A stretch of DNA of 15,563 bases from an uncultured Collinsella sp. (lineage in GTDB: Bacteria; Actinomycetota; Coriobacteriia; Coriobacteriales; Coriobacteriaceae): positions 1 to 15,563 of the forward strand of contig CAAESW010000058.1 of NCBI GenBank assembly GCA_900758845.1, in the 5' to 3' direction. The notes beneath the pieces are model-generated. The model was not told the DNA's origin. It saw only the letters and a list, made by a program, of their open reading frames with translations, and did not search any database. Position 1 is the first letter of the stretch, and each line of letters starts with the position of its first letter. Shown here one piece after another: positions 1-7,036 of this stretch. A program made the position numbers and the translations under genes.

Positions 1-105
1 GAGCGAGCAAGGTGCCTTGAAACAAGGCGGCATTGATCTTTTGATCATGCCGCCGAAGTTGAAAGGCAGATTGCCGCTCTGGCGGGCTTGCAGCGTCGAG
101 CCGTT
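1..105 (+). repeat. Structured intergenic element, copy A (cut by window edge)
   Basis: This stretch shares ordered blocks with 13210-13323: GCAAGGTG (7-14), CAGATTGCC (67-75), TTGCAGCGTCGA (88-99) and CCGTT (101-105). The last 39 nt (67-105) match 31 of 39 positions. An outer stem pairs 1-10 with 71-79 around a one-base bulge. Inside it lie two overlapping, competing hairpins: GCCTTG-AAA-CAAGGC (14-28) and one pairing about 29-38 with 43-51. The strand is assigned by comparison with copy B, whose G-T wobbles favour the plus strand. Function unknown. Confidence 0.55.
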
Positions 106-129
106 GCGCGGTTTGGAAAACCGCGCAAC
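103..129 (-). terminator. Stem-loop after the first GntR gene, possible terminator
   Basis: A perfect 12-bp GC-rich stem (103-114 with 118-129) closes a 3-nt loop just beyond the stop codon of the GntR gene at 135. No T-run follows on the minus strand, so it may be a mRNA 3'-end stabiliser or an inefficient terminator rather than a classical intrinsic one. Confidence 0.4.
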
Positions 130-134
130 TAGAG

Positions 135-854
135 CTACATGACCATAACGTAGCGCGATCCCACGTAGTACTGCTTACCCATCAGGACCGGCTCGCCATT
201 GGGGCCCGTGAAGCCGGCACGCAGGTTGAGCAGCGGATCGTGCGGAGCAATGCCCAGCTCGGCCGCCTGCTCGGTATTGGCACGAACGGCCTCGACCGTG
301 CGGTAGCCAACCGAGACAATCGGCGTTCCGCCAACACGCTCGACCTCGGCAAAAATCGACTTGTCCTCAAGATCGGCCGTCAACAGCTCACGGTAGGCGT
401 CAAACGGCACAAAGATGTTCTCCTCAAAGATGGGCTCGCCGTCGGCCGTACGCACGCGCTTGATATGCAGCAGCAGCGCATCCTTCTGCAGGCCAAAGAA
501 CTCCATCTCGTTTTGGCGCGCCGGAACGATCTGGCGATCGATCACGTGCGCACCGGCCTTCATGCCGTTGCCGGCACACAGCGCGGTAAACGTCTGCAGC
601 GTCGAGGCGTGAAACTGGCGGTTGATGTGCGGCGTGGAGACAAAGGTGCCACGGCCCTGCTGCTTAACCAGGTAGCCATCGGAGCACAGCTCCTCGACGG
701 CGCGGCGCACCGTAATGCGGCTCACGTCGTACTGCTCGGCTAGCTCAAGCTCGGACGGAATACGCTCCTTGGGTGCATAAACACCTTTCTCGATCGCATC
801 CTTGATTTCGTCGTAAATCTGCTGGTAAAGCGGTGCATTTTTGGGCGCAGGCAT
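135..854 (-). CDS. GntR-family regulator with UTRA domain (HutC subfamily)
   Basis: This is a 239-residue cytoplasmic DNA-binding regulator. Residues about 8-72 form the GntR winged helix, with PSELELAEQYDVSRITVRRA as recognition region and GRGTF as the wing. Residues about 95-235 form a UTRA effector-binding domain, which in this subfamily usually binds a sugar phosphate or related metabolite. The length is typical of the subfamily. The ATG at 854 has only a weak upstream GAG-like ribosome site. About 36 bases upstream lies an ACGT-N5-ACGT palindrome that recurs before the PTS operon (7042-7056) and the EamA gene (8315-8327). I therefore infer autoregulation plus control of those genes, probably as a repressor released by a phosphorylated PTS substrate. 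The effector identity is not visible in the sequence. Confidence 0.93.
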   Translation of the reverse strand: MPAPKNAPLYQQIYDEIKDAIEKGVYAPKERIPSELELAEQYDVSRITVRRAVEELCSDGYLVKQQGRGTFVSTPHINRQFHASTLQTFTALCAGNGMKAGAHVIDRQIVPARQNEMEFFGLQKDALLLHIKRVRTADGEPIFEENIFVPFDAYRELLTADLEDKSIFAEVERVGGTPIVSVGYRTVEAVRANTEQAAELGIAPHDPLLNLRAGFTGPNGEPVLMGKQYYVGSRYVMVM

Positions 855-889
855 ATCTAATCACTCTTATCGAAATATCGAAAAACTAA

Positions 890-904
890 TACGTATATAA
901 CGTC
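890..904 (-). promoter_or_regulatory. Operator of the first GntR regulator, site 1
   Basis: The palindrome ACGT-atata-ACGT (891-903) lies upstream of the GntR start at 854. On the minus strand it reads ACGTTATATACGT and matches ACGTCTTATACGT (7043-7055) and ACGTTATAGTCGT (8315-8327) at 11 of 13 positions each. The surrounding AT-rich stretch (855-930) is the likely promoter. Assignment to this regulator is inference from recurrence and position. Confidence 0.6.
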
Positions 905-945
905 TAGTTTCATATTACCTCATAATGATAAAACGATACACCCTC

Positions 946-978
946 CCTACCAAAAAGCGACAGCTTCATTTTGGTAGG
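946..978. repeat. 33-nt hairpin repeat, copy 1
   Basis: A perfect 10-bp stem (CCTACCAAAA at 946-955 with 969-978) closes a 13-nt loop AGCGACAGCTTCA. Copies of identical length lie at 3082-3114 and, inverted, at 10481-10513. Copies 1 and 2 also share the 3' flank TTTTATCTGGG (979-989). It sits between the YitT stop and the GntR promoter. Confidence 0.75.
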
Positions 979-991
979 TTTTATCTGGGCA

Positions 992-1037
992 AACGAGAGC
1001 CTCTCGAAAGCAACGGGGCTTTCGGGGGGGGCTCGTT
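992..1037 (-). terminator. Candidate terminator or stem-loop after the YitT gene
   Basis: CGAAAGC (1005-1011) pairs with GCTTTCG (1018-1024), and AACGAG (992-997) with CTCGTT (1032-1037), 38 bases beyond the YitT stop. Only a three-base T stretch follows on the minus strand, and a run of eight G lies at 1024-1031, so termination is uncertain. Confidence 0.35.
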
Positions 1038-1074
1038 CGGATGGGTTGCGCAGGACCGGCAAAATGCCAATACC

Positions 1075-2082
1075 CTACTTGCCGTCGTCCTGCTGCAGGC
1101 TGTCCTGTTCGCTGAGGCGCGCCTGCCTGCTGGCCATGCGTGCGGGCTTGTCGGGATCGGGAACGGCCGTGGGCATGGGCTCGTCGACATGACCACCCCA
1201 CCAGCCGCCCACAAAGTTGAGCGTGTGGAACACGTTGATCACGGCGCCGGGATCAACGTCGCACACCAGCTTGATAATGTCCTGACTCTCGTAGGTCGAG
1301 ACAACGGTGTTCAGCAGGTACATCTTTTCGCGGCTATATCCGCCGACGACCTCGGCGCAGCTAATGCCGTGCTGAAAATGGTTTACGTAGGCAGTCATGA
1401 CCTCGTCTGCCTTGCGCGTCGTGATCTGCAGCGTCACGCGATCGTAGCGACGATAGAAACTGTCGATGGTCTTGGTCGAAATAAACTGGAACACGATGGA
1501 ATACGCCGCCTTGTCCCAGCCAAACATAAAGCCAAAGATCGCCAGGATAAAGCAGTTGAAACCAAAGATGACGCCCCAGATGGTCTTGCCCGTGTGGTTG
1601 GAGACCCACAGCGCGATAAAGTCGGTGCCGCCGGTGGATGCGCCGGATTTAAGTGCGATGGCAGCGCCCAGACCCGAGACCACGCCGCCAAAAATGATGA
1701 GCATGATCTTGTCGCCCAAAAATGGAGCGAAGTGAAAGACGTTGAGGAACAGCGACGAGAGCACGACCTGCATCATCGAGAAGATGACGAAGCGCTTGCT
1801 GATGCCGCTCCAGCATAGGAGCGCCACGGGGATGTTGAGCGCGAGCATACCGAGCGAGATGTCGATGTGAACGCCGCCCAGCGAGGTAACGCGATCGAGC
1901 AGGACCGCAACGCCGGTGAGGCCGCTCGGAAGCAGGTCGGCGGGCTGAATGAACGCCTGGATCAGGAATGTCTGGAGAACGGCGGAAATCGTGACCGCCA
2001 CGGCAGTAATGGCGCGGCGGACGATGGTGAGGCGGCCGAGTACGAGCACTCGGTCCGTGAGCTGATCGATGGCGTTCGCCAC
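1075..2082 (-). CDS. YitT family membrane protein (DUF161/DUF2179)
   Basis: A 335-residue integral membrane protein. The N-terminal two thirds hold about five to six hydrophobic segments, including PSGLTGVAVLLDRV near residue 52 and GASTGGTDFIALW near residue 147, both typical of YitT. The C-terminal part (about residues 205-295, with the TYESQDIIKLVCDVDPGA region) matches the DUF2179 domain. An extra polar tail follows from about residue 296. The start is a GTG at 2082 with AAAGGAG five bases upstream. Family function is poorly known; transport is often suggested but not established. It is a single gene flanked by repeats and its link to the PTS genes is unclear. Confidence 0.9.
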   Translation of the reverse strand: MANAIDQLTDRVLVLGRLTIVRRAITAVAVTISAVLQTFLIQAFIQPADLLPSGLTGVAVLLDRVTSLGGVHIDISLGMLALNIPVALLCWSGISKRFVIFSMMQVVLSSLFLNVFHFAPFLGDKIMLIIFGGVVSGLGAAIALKSGASTGGTDFIALWVSNHTGKTIWGVIFGFNCFILAIFGFMFGWDKAAYSIVFQFISTKTIDSFYRRYDRVTLQITTRKADEVMTAYVNHFQHGISCAEVVGGYSREKMYLLNTVVSTYESQDIIKLVCDVDPGAVINVFHTLNFVGGWWGGHVDEPMPTAVPDPDKPARMASRQARLSEQDSLQQDDGK

Positions 2083-2127
2083 GCAGGCTCCTTTCGAAGG
2101 CAGATGTAGTTGTGGGGTATGTCCGCG

Positions 2128-2136
2128 ATTGTAGCA
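2128..2136 (-). promoter_or_regulatory. Possible extended -10 promoter of the YitT gene
   Basis: On the minus strand the sequence TGCTACAAT gives an extended -10 (TG-N-TACAAT) about 46 bases upstream of the GTG start. A TTGAAG hexamer lies 20 bases further up, too far for a normal -35, so the call rests on the extended -10. Confidence 0.4.
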
Positions 2137-2220
2137 TGGAGCGTGCGGGGGCGCTTCAATTCACCCTCTCTCGACAACCAAAGCGGGACCAGCAACCCCA
2201 CGACCAAAGGCCCAAATTAC

Positions 2221-2339
2221 AAGTGAGTAGACTTTACGCGACCTGCAGAGCACACCCAAAACCGCCACCCCTGTGACCTGCGGTTTTACTAGAGCAGATG
2301 CGCTTTGTGCTCGTCTTGCACCAAAAAGTCTACTCACTT
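2221..2339. repeat. 119-nt nested hairpin element with 15-bp terminal inverted repeats
   Basis: AAGTGAGTAGACTTT (2221-2235) is perfectly inverted at 2325-2339. Inside it, TGCA+GAGCACA (2244-2254) pairs with TGTGCTC (2306-2312) and TGCA (2317-2320), and AAAACCGC (2258-2265) pairs with GCGGTTTT (2280-2287). All three stems are properly nested, giving one long interrupted hairpin. It fills the gap between the HAD and YitT genes. No protein-coding signal is seen, and no target duplication is evident at the edges. It may be a MITE-like repeat or a structured RNA. The rest of 2083-2436 shows only the YitT upstream region and a weak inverted repeat (2386-2393 with 2426-2433) beyond the HAD stop. Confidence 0.7.
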
Positions 2340-2436
2340 AGTCCGAATCGAAGCCAAACGGATCCAAATAGATGACAAATTAAGCCAATCCGCAGCAAAA
2401 GACGCGTGAATCAGTGCTTCTCGCGGCGGATTGACA

Positions 2437-3066
2437 CTACAAAGCGGCCAAAATGTCGGTCAGATTATCAATAACGGCATCGGCTCGCGATTGATCGAGG
2501 TTGACGCCCTCGTGCGGACGCAGTGCCAGGACGCGGGCGCCGGAGCGTTTGCCGGCCTCGATGCCTAAAGGCGAATCCTCGATAACCAGGCACTCGGCAG
2601 GCTCCACCCCCAGTGCCTCCATGGCACGCAGGTAGATCTCGGGGTCGGGCTTAAACGCACTGCACTCGTGACCGCTGATGGTGTAGTCCAGCACGTCGGC
2701 GATACCGGCAATCTCCACCAGCTCGTCGATCAGCTCGCGATAGGACGAGCTCGCGATAGCACATTTCACGCCGCGCTCGTGCAGCTCACGCATCACCGGC
2801 TCCGTCTGCTCATTGAGCAGCTCGGCATACGGAACGGGGTGGTCCGGGCTGTAGACCTGCTTGTACTCCACGCGCAGGCGCTCGCGCAGCTCAACATCGT
2901 CGGGCACCAGCGCCTCCCAAATGGCAGGCTCGTTAGACCCCGAAAGATCGGGAATCTCATCAAAGTGGAACCCCTTCTCCTCCATAAACGCCACGCGACG
3001 ACGGTTGTAGAACCACTCGGTATCGACCAGCACGCCGTCCATGTCAAACAGCACTGCTTTGATCAT
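2437..3066 (-). CDS. HAD-superfamily hydrolase, beta-phosphoglucomutase/phosphatase-like
   Basis: A 209-residue cytoplasmic HAD hydrolase. Motif I is DMDGVLVDTE (nucleophile Asp8, acid/base Asp10). Motif II is the Ser in IASSSYRE, motif III the Lys in SAFKPDPEIYLRA, and motif IV is VIEDSPLGIEAG. The helical cap between motifs I and II marks subfamily I, typical of sugar-phosphate phosphatases and beta-phosphoglucomutases. The ATG at 3066 is chosen because GGAGG lies eight bases upstream; an ATG at 3072 would abut that site. A 33-nt hairpin repeat ends just before the ribosome site. It lies downstream of the SIS deglycase but behind that gene's terminator, so joint transcription is doubtful. 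Substrate unknown; a sugar phosphate is plausible. Confidence 0.9.
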   Translation of the reverse strand: MIKAVLFDMDGVLVDTEWFYNRRRVAFMEEKGFHFDEIPDLSGSNEPAIWEALVPDDVELRERLRVEYKQVYSPDHPVPYAELLNEQTEPVMRELHERGVKCAIASSSYRELIDELVEIAGIADVLDYTISGHECSAFKPDPEIYLRAMEALGVEPAECLVIEDSPLGIEAGKRSGARVLALRPHEGVNLDQSRADAVIDNLTDILAAL

Positions 3067-3081
3067 ACGCATCTCCTCCCA

Positions 3082-3114
3082 CCTGCCAAAAAGGGACAGG
3101 TTTATTTTGGTAGG
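3082..3114. repeat. 33-nt hairpin repeat, copy 2, abutting the HAD ribosome site
   Basis: CCTGCCAAAA (3082-3091) pairs with TTTTGGTAGG (3105-3114) with one G-T position; the loop AGGGACAGGTTTA is identical to that of copy 3. It shares flank TTTTATCTGGG (3115-3125) with copy 1. In minus-strand mRNA it would fold directly upstream of the HAD Shine-Dalgarno. Confidence 0.75.
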
Positions 3115-3159
3115 TTTTATCTGGGGTTTTGCGACACGACAGACGCCCCTCCCCAAAGC

Positions 3160-3191
3160 AAAAAAGGGGACGGGGCGCAAACCCCATCCCC
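3160..3191 (-). terminator. Intrinsic terminator of the SIS deglycase / PTS operon
   Basis: GGGGACGGGG (3166-3175) pairs with CCCCATCCCC (3182-3191) with one mismatch, and the minus strand continues with six T (3165-3160). It lies about 35 bases past the deglycase stop codon at 3226. Confidence 0.8.
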
Positions 3192-3201
3192 TCTCAATCA
3201 A

Positions 3202-3221
3202 CCCGTAAGGTCTACTTACTT
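3202..3221 (-). repeat. Partial copy of the end of the 119-nt hairpin element
   Basis: Read on the minus strand, 3221-3202 matches 2221-2240 at 17 of 20 positions, and covers its terminal inverted repeat. It starts four bases after the deglycase stop codon. The partner arm is absent, so this is a fragment or a chance resemblance. Confidence 0.4.
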
Positions 3222-3225
3222 GTGA

Positions 3226-4209
3226 TTAGTAGGAAAGCTTCCACATGTAGCGACGCATGGTCAGCGGATGCTGACGGGCCTCGGCGATCTGGTTGCCGTA
3301 CTCGCGCATAACGGCGAGGTGCAGCAGCGGGTTGAAGTAGGTGACGACGCTCGCGGGCACAGCGTCAGCCAGGCCGTAGTCCTTGGAGTCGATCAGAGCG
3401 ACCTTGGCGCCCATGCGCTTAAGGAAGGTGAGGGCGCGGGCGTCCATCGGACGGGTAGCGCCATCGGACATGAAGAAGACGTAGGGCTTACCCTCGGTGG
3501 AAACCTCGAACGGGCCGTGGAAGTACTCGCCGGTGTTGTAGGCGGCGGCGTCGATCCACTGCATCTCGGTGAACAGGAAGGCGGCGTGAGAATAAGCCAT
3601 CTTCTCGGAGGCACCGGAAGCCATGAAGTAGATCATCTTGTCGTCTTTGAAGTCCTGAGCGAACTGCTTGGCAAGACCCTTGCAGGACTGAGCAGCGTTC
3701 TCGCAGAGCTCAAAGACGTTGGTGAGGCCGGTGATCATGTCCTCGTAGTGGTCATAACCCTCGGTCTGCTGAAGGATCTCGACAGCAAGAGCGATGGCAT
3801 AGCCGGGCTTCTCGCACTTGGCAGCGAAGTTGGCGTGGAAGCCGTGAACGATGACGTAGTCAGCGTCGACGGTCAGAGCGGAGCCAGCCTTGTTGGTGAG
3901 GGAGACGACCGGGCAGTTGTGCTTCTTGGCGGTCTTGTTGGCCTCGACGGTCTCGGGCGTGGAGCCACCGAGGGAGCAGGTGATCACGAAGGTGTGCTCG
4001 TTGACCCAGGAAGGCGTGTCGTAGTTGAACTCGTTAGCGGTGAAGATCTGAACGTTCAGCTTGTCCGTGTTGTTAGCCAGGAAGTACTTGGCGGGGTAAA
4101 GGTCGGACATGGAGGCACCGCAGCCGACGAAGGCGACGCTGTGGATCTCGTGGTTGGACAGGACGTCAGCGACGATCTGCTTAGGGAGGTTAAGGTCGAT
4201 CTCGTACAT
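3226..4209 (-). CDS. SIS-domain sugar-phosphate deglycase (FrlB/FraB/GfrF-like), PTS-linked
   Basis: A 327-residue cytoplasmic enzyme with two SIS domains, related to the isomerase half of GlmS. The first domain shows VGCGAS (28-33) and the SLGGSTPET phosphosugar loop (79-87). Glu215 and His231 (in EYFHGPFE) are 16 residues apart, as for the catalytic pair recalled from Salmonella FraB and GlmS. The C-terminus RRYMWKLSY is nearly shared with the second deglycase at 8558-9550. The expected reaction is cleavage of a 6-phosphorylated Amadori-type conjugate to hexose-6-phosphate plus amine or amino acid. The ATG at 4209 has AAAGGA nine bases upstream; an ATG at 4218 abuts that site and is rejected. 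It follows the PTS EIID gene by 199 bases. The exact substrate (fructoselysine, glucoselysine or other) cannot be read from sequence. Confidence 0.85.
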   Translation of the reverse strand: MYEIDLNLPKQIVADVLSNHEIHSVAFVGCGASMSDLYPAKYFLANNTDKLNVQIFTANEFNYDTPSWVNEHTFVITCSLGGSTPETVEANKTAKKHNCPVVSLTNKAGSALTVDADYVIVHGFHANFAAKCEKPGYAIALAVEILQQTEGYDHYEDMITGLTNVFELCENAAQSCKGLAKQFAQDFKDDKMIYFMASGASEKMAYSHAAFLFTEMQWIDAAAYNTGEYFHGPFEVSTEGKPYVFFMSDGATRPMDARALTFLKRMGAKVALIDSKDYGLADAVPASVVTYFNPLLHLAVMREYGNQIAEARQHPLTMRRYMWKLSY

Positions 4210-4299
4210 CTGACACATTCCTTTCAATTTTTGCGGCGCCACATTGCCGGGCGCTCGCAGGGTTACCGTGGTTTGGACCGAGTCGCCGGCCCGTTGAGG

Positions 4300-4330
4300 A
4301 TGCGACAAAGGGACTGTCCCATTGTCGCAT
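4300..4330. repeat. 31-nt palindrome between EIID and deglycase genes
   Basis: ATGCGACAA (4300-4308) pairs with TTGTCGCAT (4322-4330), and inside it GGGAC pairs with GTCCC around one T, with a single A-A mismatch. This near-perfect palindrome resembles REP-type units. On the plus strand four T in all (4330-4333) start at its last base; none follow on the minus strand, where the operon is transcribed. Confidence 0.7.
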
Positions 4331-4343
4331 TTTGGGGATGGAA

Positions 4344-4374
4344 GCCTGCCTGGGGTATGGGATGCCAGGCAGGC
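4344..4374 (-). terminator. Stem-loop after the PTS EIID gene, possible partial terminator or processing site
   Basis: GCCTGCCTGG (4344-4353) pairs perfectly with CCAGGCAGGC (4365-4374) over an 11-nt loop, 34 bases past the EIID stop. The minus strand continues TTCCATCCCC, a poor U-tract. It could protect the upstream PTS mRNA 3' end or lower read-through into the deglycase. Confidence 0.45.
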
Positions 4375-4408
4375 CCCCGGGGGAAAGCGGTTAGACGCTT
4401 GGTCGCGA

Positions 4409-5242
4409 CTAGGCCAGGATGCCGGCCGCGGAGAGGGCGATGCCGCCCACGATGGCGATCACGAGAAGCCAACCGGTGTTGACGTTCTTCTTGATGAGCC
4501 AGTACATAAGGCCGGTGAGGCCAAGGGAAATCATCTGGGGCATCATGCCGTCCAGGATGTCCTGGATAACGACGGTGCCCTCAGCGAACTGCAGCGGAGT
4601 GGTGGCACCAATCAGCGTAGCGATCATGCCGCCCACGGACATAAGGCCCACGATGCCGCAGACATACATGAGCTTCTCCATGAGGTCGCCGCCCTGAAGC
4701 TTGCTCAGGTACTCGTGGCCGCCCTGATAGCCCATCTTGGCTGCGAACCAGGTGATCAGCACAGAGGGGACGATGGAGATGAGCATGGCCAGGATCGGGC
4801 CCATGATGGAGCCCTGCTGAGCCAGCTGAACGCCCAGGCCAAAGGCGATAACGCGGATGGTGCCCTGGAAGAAGGAGTCACCGATGCCGGAAAGCGGACC
4901 CATGAGGGAGGTCTTGACCGCGTTGATCGAATCGGGATCGAAGTTCTCGGGATCCTTGGCGTACTCCTCCTCCATGGAGGCGGAGAGGCCCAGGATGAAA
5001 GCGCTCGTCTGCGGGGTGCAGTTGTAGAACGCCATGTGACGGTGGTAAGCCTCTTTCTTAGCAGCGAGCTGCTTGGGGTCGGACTCATCCGGATAGAGGC
5101 GATCGAGCGTGGGAACCATGCCGTAGAGGAAGCCCATGTTCATCTGACGCTCGTAGTTCCAAGAGGCCTGGATGGCCCAGGAGCGCCAGAAGAACTGGCT
5201 GACCTTCTTGTTCAGGGACACGTCCTTGGTTGCGGTTGCCAT
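4409..5242 (-). CDS. PTS mannose/fructose/sorbose family transporter subunit IID
   Basis: A 277-residue membrane subunit that, with IIC, forms the sugar channel of a mannose-family PTS. The N-terminus (FFWRSWAIQASWNYERQMN, residues 17-35) is the family signature. LMGPLSGIGDSFFQG follows near residue 112, and hydrophobic segments fill the C-terminal half, ending near the stop. Length fits the family. The ATG at 5242 has AAGGAGG eight bases upstream, overlapping the IIC stop codon, which implies translational coupling. An upstream in-frame extension lacks a ribosome site. It is third in the operon EIIAB-EIIC-EIID-deglycase. The deglycase neighbour suggests a glycated amine as substrate, as for the Salmonella gfr system, rather than mannose. 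Confidence 0.95.
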   Translation of the reverse strand: MATATKDVSLNKKVSQFFWRSWAIQASWNYERQMNMGFLYGMVPTLDRLYPDESDPKQLAAKKEAYHRHMAFYNCTPQTSAFILGLSASMEEEYAKDPENFDPDSINAVKTSLMGPLSGIGDSFFQGTIRVIAFGLGVQLAQQGSIMGPILAMLISIVPSVLITWFAAKMGYQGGHEYLSKLQGGDLMEKLMYVCGIVGLMSVGGMIATLIGATTPLQFAEGTVVIQDILDGMMPQMISLGLTGLMYWLIKKNVNTGWLLVIAIVGGIALSAAGILA

Positions 5243-5255
5243 AGTGTGTTCCTCC

Positions 5256-6050
5256 TTAGTCTTCGTCGTCTTCGAGCGGATCGTAGTCGGAATCGACACC
5301 GGCAACTGCATGGGAACCGTTGAACTTGAAGCCCATGAAGACGACAGCCAGGCACACACCGATCAGAGCGACCGCGATGACGGACAGGTTGAGGTAAGCG
5401 GCGAGCAGGAAACCGATGAACAGGAACGGAGTCATACCCTTCTTGATCATCATGGTGAGCAGCAGGGCCAAGCCGTAGGCGGTCATGATCTTGGTCGAAA
5501 CGTTAAGACCAGTGGACAGCCACTCGGGAACCATGTTGACGATGGCCTGAACCAGGTCGGTGCCGACAAAGACGGCGAGGAAGATCGGCAGGAAGTACAT
5601 GACGGCGTACAGACCGGAGCCGGCGCAGATGTGCATACGGTAGGCGGTCTTGAACTTTCCGTTATCGATCGCGCTATCTGCCACATGGGTGAGGGCGGCG
5701 ATGATGGAACGGAACACGATGCCGAGGAGCTGACCCAGGACGGCGACCGGGATGGCGATCGTCATGGCGGTCTCGGCGGAAGCATCGGTCAGGCACGCAA
5801 AGGCAGCGGCCACGATGCCGCCCAGGACCATATCGGGCGGAACGGCGGCGCCGACCTGCACCAGGCCCATGGACACGAGCTCGACGGCGGCACCGACGGC
5901 AAGGCCGGTGGGCACATCGCCCAGCAGCAGACCGACGAGCGTAGCGCCAACGAGGGGCTGCTCGAAGTTAAGACGACCGAGCAGGCGGGAGTCCCACATG
6001 CAGAACACGCCGACGAGGCCGACGAGCACCGCACTGATGAACGTATTCAT
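5256..6050 (-). CDS. PTS mannose/fructose/sorbose family transporter subunit IIC
   Basis: A 264-residue polytopic membrane protein of the PTS IIC mannose family. Conserved stretches include GDVPTGLAVGAAVELVSMG (44-62) and VPPDMVLGGIVAAAFA near residue 70. Several hydrophobic helices precede a short acidic cytoplasmic tail ending EDDED. The ATG at 6050 has AAGGAG six bases upstream and starts 36 bases after the EIIAB stop. The EIID gene begins 13 bases after this stop, with its ribosome site overlapping it. Together with IID it forms the membrane pathway for substrate uptake, phosphate coming from EIIB. Substrate specificity is not evident from sequence alone. Confidence 0.95.
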   Translation of the reverse strand: MNTFISAVLVGLVGVFCMWDSRLLGRLNFEQPLVGATLVGLLLGDVPTGLAVGAAVELVSMGLVQVGAAVPPDMVLGGIVAAAFACLTDASAETAMTIAIPVAVLGQLLGIVFRSIIAALTHVADSAIDNGKFKTAYRMHICAGSGLYAVMYFLPIFLAVFVGTDLVQAIVNMVPEWLSTGLNVSTKIMTAYGLALLLTMMIKKGMTPFLFIGFLLAAYLNLSVIAVALIGVCLAVVFMGFKFNGSHAVAGVDSDYDPLEDDED

Positions 6051-6086
6051 ACCCTTCTCCTTTCAGTCAGGCAAAAGCCTGGTTGA

Positions 6087-7010
6087 TTACAGCTTGGCGT
6101 CGATGTCGACGCTCTGATACGTAGGGGTCTGCTGAACATAGAGCTTGATGCCCATGTCGAGCAGCTGATTGACGTCGGCCTTCTGGGTGGCGTCGAGGAA
6201 GACGGAGCTGTCCTTGCCGCCGACCTGATCGGCACCGTCGTGGTTGGCGGTGGCGCCCAGGTTGATGGCGTCGAGCTTGTAGCCCTTGCAGAACTGCAGC
6301 ATCTCGGCAGTGTTGCCAAAGACGAACATGACGCGCTCGCCGAGGGTGTTGAGCTTGTCCATCTTGGCGAGGGCACGCTCGACGGTGAAGACGTTCAGGC
6401 GCACGCCCTGGGGCTTGGCCAGCTTAAGAGCGCCCTTCTTGATGTCATCGTTGGCGGCAGCGTTGTCGACGACGATGATGCGCTCGGCCTGGACCTTGGT
6501 GGTCCAGGTAAAGACGACCTGGCCGTGCAGCAGACGGTAGTCAAGACGTGCGAGGACGATCTTGGCGGGACCGGAGCTGTGACGGGACGCCTTGGCCTTC
6601 TTGGCGGGAGCCGCGGCGGCCTCGACCGGTGCGTTGGGGTTGGTCAGACCGGTGCGGGCCTCATTGATGAGGGCCGCGAGCTCGGCGCCCTTGACGGGGA
6701 CGGGGCTCATAGCAAGCGTGAGCGCCAACGGGATGTTGAAACCGCTGACAACCGTGAACTTCGTGCCGCTCTTGGAAAGCTCGACCATGCTGTTGTTGAC
6801 CGAGCTGCCGAGCATATCGGTCAGCACATAGACGGTGTCGTCCGCGTTGAACGTGGCGATCATAGCCTCAACCTTATTGGTGATGGGCTCCTTGTCGTCA
6901 CGAGCAAGCGACACGACGTGGACGTTCGACACGTCGCCGAGAACCATCTCGAGCGTGTCTTTGGCGCCTGCGGCCAGGCCGCCATGAGATGCGAGAATGA
7001 TCTGATTCAT
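6087..7010 (-). CDS. PTS mannose family fused EIIAB phosphotransfer protein
   Basis: A 307-residue cytoplasmic phosphocarrier, first gene of the PTS operon. Residues about 1-122 are a mannose-type EIIA with His9 in ASHGGLA as predicted HPr phosphorylation site. An Ala/Pro/Lys-rich linker covers about 123-148. Residues about 149-307 are a mannose/sorbose-type EIIB with His162 in RLDYRLLHGQV as the second phosphorylation site. The domain order matches ManX-type proteins; the related Salmonella gfr system has, from memory, separate A and B chains. The ATG at 7010 has a strong AGGAGG four bases upstream. The promoter with TATAAT and the ACGT-type operator lies at 7037-7056, so the operon is probably controlled by the regulator at 135-854. 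Confidence 0.95.
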   Translation of the reverse strand: MNQIILASHGGLAAGAKDTLEMVLGDVSNVHVVSLARDDKEPITNKVEAMIATFNADDTVYVLTDMLGSSVNNSMVELSKSGTKFTVVSGFNIPLALTLAMSPVPVKGAELAALINEARTGLTNPNAPVEAAAAPAKKAKASRHSSGPAKIVLARLDYRLLHGQVVFTWTTKVQAERIIVVDNAAANDDIKKGALKLAKPQGVRLNVFTVERALAKMDKLNTLGERVMFVFGNTAEMLQFCKGYKLDAINLGATANHDGADQVGGKDSSVFLDATQKADVNQLLDMGIKLYVQQTPTYQSVDIDAKL

Positions 7011-7036
7011 CTTGCCTCCTCCTTTTCGTTATGGTC

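Noticed and set aside
37..132. A plus-strand reading frame with residues like QIAALAGLQRRAVAR, similar to a frame at about 13285-13330.
   Set aside because: It has no start codon or ribosome site, is preceded by a stop at 34-36, and the similarity follows from shared nucleotide blocks and stems of the structured repeat, so a non-coding element explains it better.
1024..1031. Run of eight G as a phase-variable tract.
   Set aside because: It lies between genes in a 3' region, inside a stem-loop, and is not within a start region or coding frame where slippage would switch expression.
2221..2339. A riboswitch or leader controlling the YitT or HAD gene.
   Set aside because: The element lies upstream of YitT but beyond its likely promoter, and beyond the 3' end of HAD; I recognise no known riboswitch core, so it is listed as a repeat.
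2386..2433. Inverted repeat CAATCCGC/GCGGATTG just past the HAD stop as an intrinsic terminator.
   Set aside because: The arms are only 8 bp, the loop is 32 bases and there is no clear T-run, so evidence for termination is too weak.
3268..4482. A long open plus-strand frame (404 codons) opposite the deglycase and EIID end.
   Set aside because: Its composition is the antisense of high-GC codons of the real minus-strand gene, it lacks domains and a ribosome site; the same holds for other long antisense frames, such as 925-1818, 4322-5323, 8603-9709 and 11802-13154.
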